A stretch of 64,000 bases of DNA from Paraphoma chrysanthemicola. Taxonomy: Eukaryota > Ascomycota > Dothideomycetes > Pleosporales > Phaeosphaeriaceae. Under the pieces are notes generated by a model. It did not search any database and was not told the DNA's origin. It saw nothing but the letters and a program-made list of their open reading frames with translations. Below, one piece after another: positions 1 through 11,633 of this stretch. The translations under genes and the position numbers were made by a program. Within the stretch, counting starts at the first letter, position 1; every line of letters starts with the position of its first letter. The stretch is from NCBI GenBank assembly GCA_020744225.1, contig JAGMWG010000022.1, positions 186,001 to 250,000 of the forward strand. The letters run 5' to 3'.

Positions 1-1
1 C

Positions 2-1692
2 GGTGCCATGTCGGGGTACATTTTCGACGACATATCTACTGGCATTCTCAGCATACCAAGCTTCTATCAAGATGGTCTCAGCGTGAAGTACTTCTTCAAT
101 GCCATCGATGAATTCATCGGCAACGCGACGAGCAGGGGTACCAAGCGCGTGGTCATTGACCTTCAACAGAATAGTGGTGGCTTGGTTTTGCTCGCCATGA
201 CGACATTTCAGCAATTCTTTCCTACCATGCCACCGTATACCGGGAGCCGCATCCGAAGCCATCGCTTTGCAGATATACTTGGTACTGCATACACGCAATG
301 GTGGCAGTCGTTGGACCCGGACTCTTTTGAACATCAAGAAAATGCGGCATCAGAGTGGGTTGCTGTGAATCGAATCAATGCGGCAACAGGAAGAAAATTC
401 GCGTCATGGTCAGAGTATTTCGGACCCGTCCTGGATCGCAACGACGCATTTTCTCAGAAGGTGAGCTGCGTATCTTGCACATATGCAACGACTGCTGACA
501 CCTCACGAAGCAACTTTACAATCTGAGCGATGCAACTTTCGACTTTGATATGTTCGGATGGACGTACGAACCTTGGGTGAACTTAAGCTACGTTGTGACG
601 CCTGGCAACTGGGCTCCCGAAGAGATCGTCTTGGTAAGTATCATTGACAGCTTGTAGTGCATTGACTGACTCCCTCCATAGCTAACAGACGGACTGTGCT
701 CTTCCGCCTGCGCATTGTTTGTCGAACTCATGACAGAAGTGGCAGGCGTGCGAACAATAGCAGTAGGAGGCCGCCCAGAACACGGACCGATGCAAACAGC
801 AAGTGGTAACCGCGGAGCCGCTGTGTACACGTCGAATCGCTTGGATTTTGACATCGACAACCTGAAAACGCTTGTCAACAACGAGACTGCCTTTGAACAG
901 CTGCCTCATCGTGAGGACACCGGCATATTCACAAATTACGCTTCCATCAACCTTCGCGATCAAATGCGCCCTGACGACTTGATTCCATTACAATTTCGTT
1001 ACGAAGCAGCCGACTGTCGGTTGTATTACACTCCTAGAAACGTCTATAACATGAGTCAGCTGTGGAGGGATGCCGCCACAGCCACTTGGAACGACACGAC
1101 AATCTGCGTACGTGACTCGACAAACTATTCCGCACGCACAACCAAAGAACGCAAAAACCCACCAAAACCCACTGGTGGTGCAGCTACACACTACGACGTT
1201 CCAAACGGGCAATCAGAGAACCCGCTCGACGTCTCACTCAACACGAGCGTAGGTCTCCAGGATCGTAGAACACCAAACAACCTCAACAAATATGAGTCCT
1301 GCGTGGACAAAGCATGTGGCGTTACAACCGTCTGCGTAACAGTCGCAACATCATGTCTGGGCGTAAACGACGGTACACCGCTCAAGCTCTGTCTCGTAGG
1401 ATGCAACAACCTCCAAAGCGCTAATGGCGGCTGCAAGCCTCTCAACTCCAGACTCGCGCAATCCACTGCCCAGCAGCCCATTGCAAAAAGGGCGGCTGAC
1501 CCACAAAGGATTCCCGTTCCTGCCCCGAGGCCTGCGCCTGGCCCCGCAGGCAAGCCGTCTACGTCTCTGCCAAAAGGGTTCACTCTTCCCCCGAAGACGA
1601 AAAATCTTGGTGCAAATGTGTACAATGGGTACATTGAACCGGGCATTATAAAAACGTCGGAATATATCAGGAACACGGGGTGTCGGGTATGA
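2..1692 (+). CDS. Peptidase S41 family protein, 5'-truncated by the window edge
   Basis: C-terminal part of a fungal peptidase S41 (tail-specific protease-like) protein; the true start lies before the window. Three exons are visible: up to 460, 511-633 and 682-1692. The introns at 461-510 and 634-681 have GTGAGC and GTAAGT donors, and the frame is continuous across both. The first exon has the beta-strand VVIDLQQNSGG typical of the family. The third exon opens with DGLCSSACALF, where the serine of the CSSAC segment is the expected nucleophile. The next block (GGRPEHGPMQ) and the stretch ending in LWRDAATATWNDTTIC also match the fungal subfamily, as known from secreted S41 proteins and the UstP-type proteins of some peptide gene clusters. 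The tail is Pro/Lys-rich with several cysteines. No partner biosynthetic genes are visible nearby, so its substrate is unknown. The family call is firm; the role is not. Confidence 0.85.
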
Positions 1693-2239
1693 GACTTGCT
1701 GCTGATGTAGTGTGGAGTTGACGTCAGGTTTTAAAGGGAAATGATCAATAAATAGACTGTATAGAATAATACCTGCAAGCAACGTGATTCTATTCAATAA
1801 TTCTATTACTCGCGATGGAATGGAAGATCTCTTCACTCTTCATATTGAATACCATTCTATGCTCTGGCACTCACTTGCATCATTCTCAATAGTAACGAGC
1901 GTTTCATCGCCTGATTCGTCTCCTTCCAATCATTCTGCCATACTCACTCCCAGGCCCGTAGCCTAAGAATTAGATCCGACGTAAAGACGTCGTCTCAGAA
2001 AGATCGCAATAAGGGGTAGATATGGATCACAGGAATTATTAACCAGTTCGCTTTGATGTGCTTTGAGATCTAGGGTGGAATTGAGTCTTGAATTATAGTT
2101 ATATACAATATTCATGGCATGCTCATATCAGCGCAATGCGCAGGTTCGTCATTGGGGGTATCCCATCCAGAAACGCCGTCATCTCCTATCTTATCCAACC
2201 CATCTTATCATCAACAAAGTAGGTAATACATCCCGCAAC
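1693..2239. other. Convergent intergenic region
   Basis: This region lies between the 3' ends of the S41 gene and the minus-strand fusion gene. It is fairly AT-rich, with short ORFs only. I see no RNA gene or repeat. It presumably holds the two 3' UTRs. Confidence 0.5.
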
Positions 2240-5200
2240 CTACGGCACAACGGCCATTTCCAAACCACCATCGCGACCCTGCTTGACTTTCACGATCCTG
2301 CTCCTTAGTGCCGGCAGGTTCTCTTTATCGCTATCACCCGCCCCGTTCCCGTTTTGTTGCGGGAAATTAAGTGCACCGTTACGCATCCATACTCCGCCCG
2401 AGGCAGCACTAGAAGGATTCGTGCTCAATGTGGACCGCATGTCAACTGCGGAGTCGACAATACCCAGACCCTGAACGCCCATTTCAAGATCGTCGACTTC
2501 AGTACTGGCGCCGGAAGGGGCTTTGATAGCACGCCTGTCGGCGCGGGATCGGGTTGCGTAGAGAGTCTGTTCGGCTGAGCCGGGAAGGTAGATGCGTTGA
2601 GCGCCGAGGGTGCGTTTGATGTCTTCGAGGAGAACTTCCATTGGGCAGAGGTACGCGATGTGGTTGCGCTGGCACCATGCAAGGACGTGTCCGACGACTT
2701 GATGTGTGCCGTTTTGCACAATCCACGCGCCAGAGTCGCCGCCGACACCGAAACCACCGGCGACGGACCAGCTGCGGGAGAAGGTCTTGCGGCGGTAGAT
2801 GCGTACCGACGACATGGCTGGGTTGATCATACCGCCTTGTAGACCGGTCGTGCGGCCGAAGCAATGAACATTCATGCCACCCAGCGAGTCAGCCTTGGCT
2901 ACGCCGTTTGGGTACTCGTCTTCTTCTGGGCGGTAGTGGCGACGATCAATGGGCTCTTTGAGCTTCTGTGCAATGAGTCGCTGGTCTGGCTCCATGCTGC
3001 GCATGCAGAATCGTCGGCCACCTTGGCAAATGTTATAAGGCTGCAGTCGCGACTCGTTGAGCTTGAGGAGCGCCCAATCAATCTCGTGCACAATGCCAGC
3101 GCGCTTCCAGCGTCGAATGCCGGAGGACGCATGGACATGGCCTAGTTCGTGAGAGAGAAGGTGCTCCTCGTCGCGATCTTCCTCATTAGGGAAGAAGTCC
3201 TCATCAACATCATCAATAGCTGGCTGGGTGATTTTGATGTCGCATTGTGTGCCCGGCTCAATGCCGTCGATATCGCCTTGGGTGACACGCGAGAATGTAG
3301 AATCGCTCATAGGATCATGAACAGACTCTTCGTCCTCAGAGTCGAATTCTGAGTCTGAAAAGTCGTAAGATTCGGCGTCTTCAGAGTCGCTCTTCATCTC
3401 TTCGTCATCGGAGAGTTCGAGGTCCCACATTGCTGCAGGCTCGTCGGAGTCGAGTTCAAGCCCTGGCTGTGCTCCCATACCCATTAGCCACGGGTTTCCG
3501 TTGCTTGTTGCGCTCGAGAGGACTGGGTCGTTCTGATAGGATAGATCGTCTCCAGCCTCGCTCTCTTCGTCAGAAGGCGCATCAAGCAAGTGATGGACGG
3601 TCATTCCCACTGGCTCATCATCAACAAGAATGACTCCGCCATAGGATACAGGTGGCAGATGTTCGCCATTGAAAGCGCCAATAGACGCCCCACAAAGTGG
3701 CTTCTGTTGATGAAAGGGATTCATGACGGCCATGTCGGCATTGTAGTTGTCCGTGTTCATCATCGACCGATGTGGAGGATGAACACGTCGGGTGGAACGG
3801 CTCATCTTGGAACGCCGTATCTTACCACGGCGGACCTTGAGATCGAAAGCATTTTCATCGTAGCGGAAACGACGAGCAAGAATGGCCTTCACCTTTGCGA
3901 CGCTGCTGCAGGTGACGAAAATGGTGGGCCGTGCCTTGTCTTGTGTCTCGCCGATGGCAACGAGATCAATGCTGATGGTCTCATCAGAGTCCTTCAGCAC
4001 GCGCTCGATAAGGCGTTCTAGGCGGGGAAGCATCGTCATATGCCACTCTTCGACGATTGGTGGCGTGAACGCAGCTGGGAACAACCGAAGTTTTGGCCGA
4101 GCGACAGGCTCCAGATCAGTTTCAATCTGAATGGACGACGTGACAAAGTTGCGGGGTGCTTCGATGCTTCGGACTACTTCCGGCTCAGGTGTGGGATAGC
4201 CAAGTGCAGCCTGGGGCCAATGACGAAGACCATCAGTGAGGAGGGCTTCGATGGTGTTTGTTCGCTTCTGTTTGCTTTCGCGCCAAGCTTTTTGAATGAG
4301 TGTGATCTTTTCTTTGTATCCTCTCAGGGTCACGTCTTGCTGAGGCGCCTTGGCATGTGACGCTCGCCACGCACGCTGGATGATAGATGCCGCCGTAATG
4401 ACTCGGTCTTTGGACAATGATGCTACATCGCTTCGGTCTTGAGAGTTTGGTGGTGTGTCAACGAGGGTTCCTAATGTAGCGGTTAGTAGGGTCCAGGTAT
4501 TGCGGCCTCTAAATACGAGTGGCTACCAAATCAAGTAGAAAGGTATAATCGGTAGTGTATTGGGACAAATGTCGAGAATGCCTTTTCCCGAAACCATGAC
4601 GCTTCATCATGGGAAGACGTTTTGATTGGCTTGACTGGCTTGAGAATGTGCAATAGGAGAAAACAAAGTCGCAGTTGTTGTAGCCTGCTGAGAAAGAAAT
4701 GAGCGAAGAAACACAATCTGAACTTACCCGACTCCTCTAATGGGTCACGCTGCTCCCACTCCATCGACTCAGGACCCTCCTCCTTGGGGCTCATCAGGCG
4801 CAAGCTTTCGGAGATGCTCTTGCGGATAGAGTGTTGTGAACTTCTTGACGGATTCCGTGTCAGGCTCAAGTCTGGTGAGTTCTTTGGGGATGATTTGGAG
4901 AGTGACTTGGTTCGCTCGAGCGCTTGCGTGCTTTTCTCCATAATGTACCGTTTCGCACTTCGATATGGTGGACTCATGGGCACCTCGGTCGCGATGTGAG
5001 GTTGACTGACACTCTTGCGCTTCAGTGGTGACGCGCTTTGGATCGGTGTAACACCAGGCCTGAGCTCGCTCAAGTCAAAGCCAGGCTCAGACTCATCAAG
5101 CATGCAGCACCTCTGAAGTCTGAGGATGACACGCTCGTACAGCTGTGACGAGTCATGGTGAACATCTGCGTCGTCAGCTGCCAGGAAGCAGTCACGCACG

Positions 5201-6771
5201 ACTTGCATGTAAGCAGTGCCGCACTTGGATGCCAGCTTGCGGATGTAAACTTCCTCGATGCGGCGCTTGAAGTCATTTAGAGTGTACTTTGGCTTCCACA
5301 GATCGCCAAGGGGTTGCCACAATCCGATTTCAAGCAAGATCAGGCCAAGACTGTACATGTCGAAGTGCGGACTGTAGGGCGCGTCCTTGACACCAGTGAA
5401 CTTGGGGTCGTCTGGGTGACGATAAATGTTGAGAGTTGGCATCTTGTTGGTAGCATCCAAATCGTACTCTGAGAAGAGGTCAAAGGAGCAGATGACGGGT
5501 GACCGAAGAGTATATTGCAGCGCTCTAGTGTTGGCCGATTGACGCTTAGTCTTTCTGAATACGAGAATGTTGCTGCTGTTGATATCTTTGTGAACAAAGT
5601 TGTCGCCATGGATCTTGCTGAAGGTTAGTGCTAGTGTAAAGGCGAGACGGAAGCGATCCTCGAGTGGCGGTGTGGCGCTGTTGGAATTGTGCAATGACTT
5701 CGAGCCCGTTTGTAATACGCTGAGTAGGGTGACAGGTCGGAGATCCTCGACTGACTTGTGCGCATCGGAGGGGCCTGAGTACACGGATGTGGGCAGCTCG
5801 AAGACGAGACCGAAGCGCGGCTGTCTTGAGTCCTCAAAGTATCCAACACACTTGAGAGTACCATGGAAAAGGTGGTTGCTTGAAAGCTTGGTGAGTATGG
5901 ACAGAAGGCGTTCTAGTCTGTCTGTGGGTGGGGACACGCCCGTGGAGCGATAGGCCGAATCGTAAGTTGCGTACTCGACCAGCACTGGTGTCTCGGTGGT
6001 GCGCCCGCCGTCGGTCTTCCAGGGGTTCGTCGAGCTATGTCGCGTCCGTAGTCGTGCAATCACTCTGATCGATGATGTTCCGACGCTCTCGTATGGCGGT
6101 GGTTCTTCTTCCGGCAGGATGAGATCTGACTGGTCTAGCTTCGGAGGCAGGTTCGATCGTGCTGCCACACTTGTATGCGCATTGAGTGGGAATGTCGCTG
6201 GGTTGACCAGGGTCAGATCTGAGGCGCTGTAGACTGCTGAGAGGTACGGCGTAGTGGTCGGGCGAGGTGTTTCTATGCTAGCATTGGCGTGTGGGCTGGG
6301 GTTCCGCGAGCTTGCCCGCTGGTTTCGACGTGTTCTTGAGAGGTCATAGAGGATGTCGATGGCGGTGGTCAGGTCCTTGATCAGGTCCTCGTAACGTGAC
6401 CGGTCGGCGGCCGCCCACGAGGGCGCGTCAGATGCAGCCTGTCTCTTCTCGCCCGCCAGTGACTTGCCGCTGGGCGCGCCAGTGCGCAAACGCTCAGCCT
6501 CGTCCGAAATCTCTCTGATGGTGCCAAGCACGCTGGTCACCGTCTCCGTCAGACCCGCCTGGTCCACACTCTCGTCGATGTCGCCCTGCTTGCCCTTGGA
6601 GTTGTCGCTCCAGTCGACGCCCCATGTGATCAGGCGGTCCTTTTGTATGCGGAACTTGCGGTGCAGCGCGTTGGTCTCGGGCTGAGTGTCCTTGGTGTCC
6701 TGCTCGACGACGGCGTCGCAGGACGTCTTGGTGTCCGAGTACAGCTGAGTGAGCCTACTTATCGTCTCCAT
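2240..6771 (-). CDS. HeLo-like / pseudokinase / IQ / trypsin-like protease, probable fusion protein
   Basis: Two long reading frames (6771 to about 4728, and 4470 to 2240) are best read as one gene. The first reaches a perfect GTAAGT donor at 4727. The second has no ATG, opening only with TTG at 4417, and just upstream has a TACTAAC branch point and an ATTAG acceptor at 4471. Both junctions are phase 1, so an intron of 4471-4727 gives about 1,424 residues. Residues 1-100 resemble the HeLo domain (RKFRIQKDRLITWG). A kinase fold spans about 235-560 with the catalytic loop HKDINSSN (394-401). The lysine strand reads VLVEYATYD, with no lysine, and DFG is replaced by SFDLFSEYD, so catalysis is doubtful. 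The second half starts with two IQ motifs (IIQRAWRAS, LIQKAWRES). A chymotrypsin-fold domain follows with triad candidates His (TVHHLLD), Asp (IDWALLKL) and Ser (GGDSGAW), and an acidic insert between His and Asp. If splicing is wrong, these are two adjacent genes. Confidence 0.7.
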
Positions 6772-7879
6772 GGTGTGGTGTGGTGTGCGCGCCGTCGCAG
6801 TGCGCGCGTGGGATGGTGTCGTTATTGGGTTATTGCGGTGCGCGCGTGCGGGGACATGAGCAATAAAGCGACTGCGACTGCCTTGAGGTCGTCGTCATGG
6901 CGCAAAGGGGTGGTTATAGCGAGCTGGGGTGCATTTCGTGGATGCCTAGCTGATCCCCTCCCTGCGTCCAATCGCTCCTGCCGCGCCCGCTCACAGTGGC
7001 GGTGCCTGAGGCTTGACGCGCGACACAACCAATCACAGTCCAGCCAACTCCGTCCATCATCGCACGCGCGGCTCCTCCGTGCGACTGCGCCCCCAGGCTT
7101 CCCCCATCACTCATGTTGGCTGCGCGGGGCAGACTCGACGCTCGTCTGACCCTACATCAGTCAGGGCACGCTTCAAGAAGGTGAGTGAGACTGGTGTAAG
7201 GTCTCGGTGCTCTGGCAGCTCGTCTTTGACCACGTAATTACCTACCACTCTAGTGTCCCTGCCAGCACACCGTCAAACGGCATTGAACGGGTCAAAGTAC
7301 TTCAAGCCCACGTCTTATGAACTTCCTTGTTCAAGTACAGTCGGCAGTGAGCACCAAGATGATTCTACAGCATGAATTCGCGTTCTCACATCATACCACG
7401 TGACATGAACCTGTCAACCTTCTATGTATTGCAACCATATTGTGCATCAAATAGCTTTTCACACGAAACTCCATCTGGGATGCTAACGTATACTGCACCT
7501 TTACAGCGCCGGTGGGACAACACGTCTACCCTCACTGTAACTTCCTTTATGGGCAGCGCAATGATATGCGAGTGCTGCTAGACTAACAAAGACACTCTTA
7601 ATATATGAGCCTAAAGGCTCTCGGTGCGTTATAAAGATTACACTGCAGACGTAAACACACGCAAAGGCACTCAGGAGTGTCCCATCGGAGATGTCAAGAT
7701 GCAGTAGGCAGGTGCGTTCCTTCAACGTGTTTGGTCTAGCGCCATGATTAACTTCGCTCCACCTTCCCCCTCACTCATCATCGCAAAAAACTCACAATCG
7801 CAAACCCATCGACTCAATCCTACATCCACTCAATTCTACATCACCTCAATTCTACACCAACTCGCTCTCCACACCAAGA
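6772..7879. other. Divergent promoter region
   Basis: This 1.1 kb region separates the fusion gene (minus) from the DUF1304 gene (plus). GC-rich sequence lies near the fusion-gene start (about 6780-7150), and repeated C-rich, TCAATTCTACA-type leader sequence lies just before 7880. I see no convincing gene, tRNA or repeat. Confidence 0.5.
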
Positions 7880-8242
7880 ATGTCGCTCCTCGCCTCCGCT
7901 TCCGTCTTCCTACTAGCCGCGCTCCACATCTACATCATGGTTCTGGAAATGTTCCTCTGGACCTCCCCAGCCGGCCTGAAAGCATTCGCGCTCAAGCCCG
8001 ACTTTGCCGCCAAAACCAAGAATCTGGCCGCCAACCAAGGCTTGTACAACGGTTTCCTGGCCGCTGGCCTCTTGTGGTCTCTAGTCCACCCCAGCGCCGA
8101 GTTCGCGCCTCAGATCGCACGGTTCTTTGTGGGTTGCGTGCTCGTGGCCGGTGTTTACGGCGGCTCGACGGCAAACACCAAGATCTTCTTTGTTCAAGCT
8201 CTCCCGGGGGCTTTGTGTCTGGCTGCGGTGATGTTTGCGTAG
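7880..8242 (+). CDS. DUF1304 family small membrane protein
   Basis: This is a 120-residue protein in one exon with four hydrophobic segments: about 2-27, 52-67, 80-98 and 103-119. The order of motifs is that of the DUF1304 family of small integral membrane proteins found in bacteria and fungi. They are an N-terminal helix ending in EMFLW, then KNLAANQGLYNGFLAAGL, then a third helix with the VGCVLVAGVYGG turn, and a final helix after FFVQALPG. Length and topology fit the family exactly, so the start at 7880 is secure; the ATG sits in AAGAATGTC after a pyrimidine-rich leader. No biochemical function is established for the family. The neighbours give no hint of a pathway. Confidence 0.88.
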   Translation: MSLLASASVFLLAALHIYIMVLEMFLWTSPAGLKAFALKPDFAAKTKNLAANQGLYNGFLAAGLLWSLVHPSAEFAPQIARFFVGCVLVAGVYGGSTANTKIFFVQALPGALCLAAVMFA

Positions 8243-8967
8243 GCGGATTTGGGAAGCTGAAATTGAAAGGGGTGTGTCAAGGTACTGAGGCTGCTGACCT
8301 GAATACTGTATTAACGGATACTAATCTTGATGCTTAGCTATATACGAATCGAGCGGGAGGTTCACCAATGGTGATAGACAAGAAAATGTAGACCATTGCG
8401 TAATCAATATTGTATTTAACCTGCTATGCGGTCGCGCCTTGAGTCGTGCATCGAGTTTGCGTGGACAAGGTCCAGCGCAATGATGTTTCCACATGCTCTC
8501 AAACAGTATTCTCAACACGGAAGACTGACAATTCTTTGCTACCATCCGTTTATGTGTGCTACAACTGGTTATTTCAATGCTATATCTCAACCTCCAGCAC
8601 TACTAGCAGCGACATCTTTGTAACGTTCCCCTCGAGTCGCAAGCTCGAGAAAGCTGCTTCGTGAAGGATGGCGCGTTCATTTCATTCCTTTGTCACGTGC
8701 GCTATCATGGAACAGTACAGCGCTCAAGTCCTGAGTTTCCCCGCAGCCCTACGTCCAGAAGCTATGTTGCGAATTCGAGTTGAAAGACGTTACACAGCTA
8801 CGAACTCTTCTAATCACGGACTCGACAAACGACGAAGCGTGAATAGTTTCTCCTTGGCAGCCATACATCAGTGTAGTGCGGCGACCGTGCTCGGCTTACT
8901 TCTTATATATATCACTCTTTGCTCAAATGCAAGTCCCATTTCTTTCGTTCCTCAACTCTCAATCAAC
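8243..8967. other. Intergenic region upstream of F-box gene A
   Basis: Contains the 3' end of the DUF1304 transcript and the promoter of the F-box gene. An open frame runs from 8668 into the F-box gene without a stop, but conserved-looking protein sequence begins only at the ATG at 8968. A TATATATA tract at about 8904-8911 is a possible TATA element. Confidence 0.45.
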
Positions 8968-10674
8968 ATGGCTGACTTTCAACTCGCAACAGCTCACTCG
9001 TCGACGATACCTTGGATCAACGAATTTGACACTGTCGACCCGTCGTACACACTCAGTCCCTTTAAATTCACTGTCCTGGGACGTCTTCCGTCAGAACTGC
9101 TGCAGAGTGTGATCGATCGTCTCACTCAATGCGACCTGGCCACTCTAGCTCTAGTACACCCAGAATTGCGCCCGCTTGCCGAAAGATGTCTCTACAAGGA
9201 TATCGACATAGCTACAATCCCGCCAGATGGACGTGAAATGCAACTCAGCCTACTATATCGTACCTTGATGAGTCGACAAGATATAGCCTGGCAGATCCGC
9301 TTTGTAGATATCAGGGTCATGCTTCGTTCGGTCTCTATCGACGTCCCTTCGGCAACTCTCTTTGCCGGTGGTGTTCCTTTCACTTCAACTGTGAAGATCG
9401 AAGCAACTGAGCCAGTCCTTGCTGGGGCACTATTGCAGCAGCTATTCAACGTTATATCGCTGACTATTTGTCTGACACCCTACTTCTCAGACGTCTCGAA
9501 AAGCAGGGAGGCACTCATGGACCATTGTCTCTTCAGGTTATTCCCTGATTTCGATCCTCGGACGGCACACCTCAAGCCAATTCTGGGACTACAAAAGCTC
9601 AAGGAAATGTTCTGGCATGGGTCAGAATTTCACTGGGCTCTTGCAAAGCTCCCTTGTCTCGATCATCCCTATTTGCCTCGAGCCAGCCGGATCCTCGCCG
9701 ACGAAGCACCATTCGAGACGATTGATACATTGAAAGCGTTCCAATTTACAGCGAGATCGTCAATCATAGGCTCTGAGCCCAGCCAAACCGAACACCTCAA
9801 ACCTTTCCTCGCGCACATGTCCGCCCTGGAGACTTTGCACATCCAGATCGCAGACTACGAGACGGACGACGGAGACGTAGACAGACGCCGGAACGGACTG
9901 TCATTAGACAATCAAGTCACCTTTTCCATTCTCATCGCAAAGCTCAGACCCATCGCCACGACCCTCACACACTTGCCTCTCGACACATGTGGTTTGGGCG
10001 ACGAAGACAAAGCTACAGCCTGGGTAAAGTATGTCCTTCCATGCGACGGATTCAAACACTTCACTGTGCTGAAAGCCCTCCGCATACCATATCAAGCCCT
10101 TTTCGGCCCGACGGTTCTGCTGTCTTCTCACAGCACCGCATCACTAGTAGATCTTCTACCATCGACACTCGAAAATCTTGAGATTGATTATCCCAAGGTC
10201 GAGGTTCTAGACTGGCTATCTGGCCTGCCGTTATATCGCAACAACCTACCTGCTCTAACCGCGGTGCAGCTTCACTGCGCGAGTTGTCATGGTGGCGACA
10301 CGTACAAAGATGTCGCGCTGTTGTTGCATGATCATCCAGTGCATGCAGCCTTACATTCGGTCGGTGTGACTCTAGAGATCGGCTCTCGAGAGCACGATTG
10401 GCAGCAAGAGTGGGATGAGTATGATCTCAAGCTGTGTGGTGTGATATCCTGGCTGGAGGCTTTTCTTTCGTCGGAGACAGGTATGAGAAGAGTTATTGGT
10501 GATGTACACATCTTGTGCTAATACGTTGTAGGGATCAAGTTCGAGTCATCGCAATGTCCTCGAGCTGCAAATGAGGCAGATGAGGATTTCAGACGATCAG
10601 AGTGGGGTCATGTGCTTGAGTGGAGTCCTACTCAGCTTCAAAAGAGAAGAATTTTAGCATCAGTCGGTTTCTGA
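8968..10674 (+). CDS. F-box protein, copy A of a duplicated pair
   Basis: Two exons, 8968-10480 and 10532-10674. The intron is 51 bp with a GTATGA donor and TTGTAG acceptor (phase 1), giving about 551 residues. The F-box is near residues 36-80 (LGRLPSELLQSVIDRL, then LALVHPELRPLAERCLY). The rest is a long region with leucine-rich character that would be the substrate-binding part of an SCF ubiquitin ligase subunit. That role is inferred from the family only. The start at 8968 (AACATGGCT) is preferred over an upstream in-frame ATG at 8668 because the paralogue's similarity begins near here. The paralogue at 39724-41380 shares the FPxFDPRTAH and LQKLKxxxWHGxxFHW blocks. It also shares the phase-1 intron and the last exon (GI..ES then DED). 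Confidence 0.85.
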
Positions 10675-11007
10675 TTCAGATGACGAGGTCAGAAAAAATG
10701 CAACGATTCTACGTTACTTTGCCCCACGGTGGATATTATGTCGATCAAGGTTTCGCACCTTTAGAAACTATGGAGTCAGTGATGCATTATATCTCCTGTC
10801 CTCTCACACACTGCTTCTATTAGTTGTGCTGGTACCGGTTATGTCGACCCCGTCTGCATGGTCGCCGCGGGCTGGAAATGCAAGCGGTTCGCTCGGCAAG
10901 ATATGCATAGTCACGGCACTGCATGAAGGTTTCAATTCTTTACTTTTTCTTATTGAGATCGCTAGAATCATTCGTGATGTTCAAATACCTACTCGATACA
11001 TACATAT

Positions 11008-11217
11008 TTATTCATATTTGAGATGACGAAGCAAGTTGGCTTTGTGTGCAAATGTGCAGCCACAGTCGTCGTTACGACACATGAATGTTGGCTGCTCGAC
11101 CGTTGCATTATGTGTTGCTCGCAAATGCCGGTTCAGGTCGGCTCTGAGATCGTCTGTCGTGTATGTATGCCTCTTAATAGTGTTCGCGCGCCCGTCGTGC
11201 CAATATGCCTCAACCAC
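11008..11217 (-). pseudogene. Truncated remnant of a third C2H2 zinc-finger gene
   Basis: The minus strand encodes LRADLNRHLRATH followed, after a linker, by CRNDDCGCTFAHKANLLRHL and then a stop. This aligns with fingers 6 and 7 of the two intact C2H2 genes (for example LKADLDRHKRTVH and CPVEGCAVEFVRKDNLVRHL). The cysteines of finger 6 are gone, and the stop removes the last zinc-binding histidine of finger 7. No upstream fingers are recognisable. I read it as the decayed 3' end of a third family member that once lay between the F-box gene and the intact C2H2 gene. Confidence 0.7.
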
Positions 11218-11633
11218 GAACCTTCAAATGAATACCTTGACGCCAAACCAGACTGCCGATGAAAGAGCTATCACTCGCACAATTTCTCATCCGGACGGAT
11301 TCAGACTTGAGATGACGATCGGAAAGACGCCATTTTCACTCCCGACCTCTATTCTGCAACACACCAACATACCGCTGCCCCGTATACATTCTGGTGACAT
11401 GTCTTAGCTGATTTTAGATGCGCTTATGAACAGAAGTATACTGTCGTGAAGGCAGTTGAGCGCAAGGCCGAAGGGTCGGGGTAGGGGGGTAGGGGGATTC
11501 AACAGCAATGGCTGTTCAAGAGCTCGTTGAGCTGAGCCGCGACGCTGCATGTCTTAGAACAAGAGCTCTTCTACTCACACAGCGCGAAGTTCGCGCTCTT
11601 ATTACATGTTTACTATAGAAAGCCCGATCACTG
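11218..11633. other. Intergenic region with possible further decayed C2H2 sequence
   Basis: Lies between the zinc-finger remnant and the 3' end of C2H2 gene A. I see no intact frame. A G-rich tract (GGGGTAGGGGGGTAGGGGG) lies at about 11478-11496. Confidence 0.4.

Noticed and set aside
3137..3151. HELGH motif in the protease half of the fusion gene, resembling a zinc-metalloprotease HExxH
   Set aside because: It lies in the linker before the Asp of the serine-protease triad, with no third metal ligand or metzincin context. The serine-protease motifs explain the domain.
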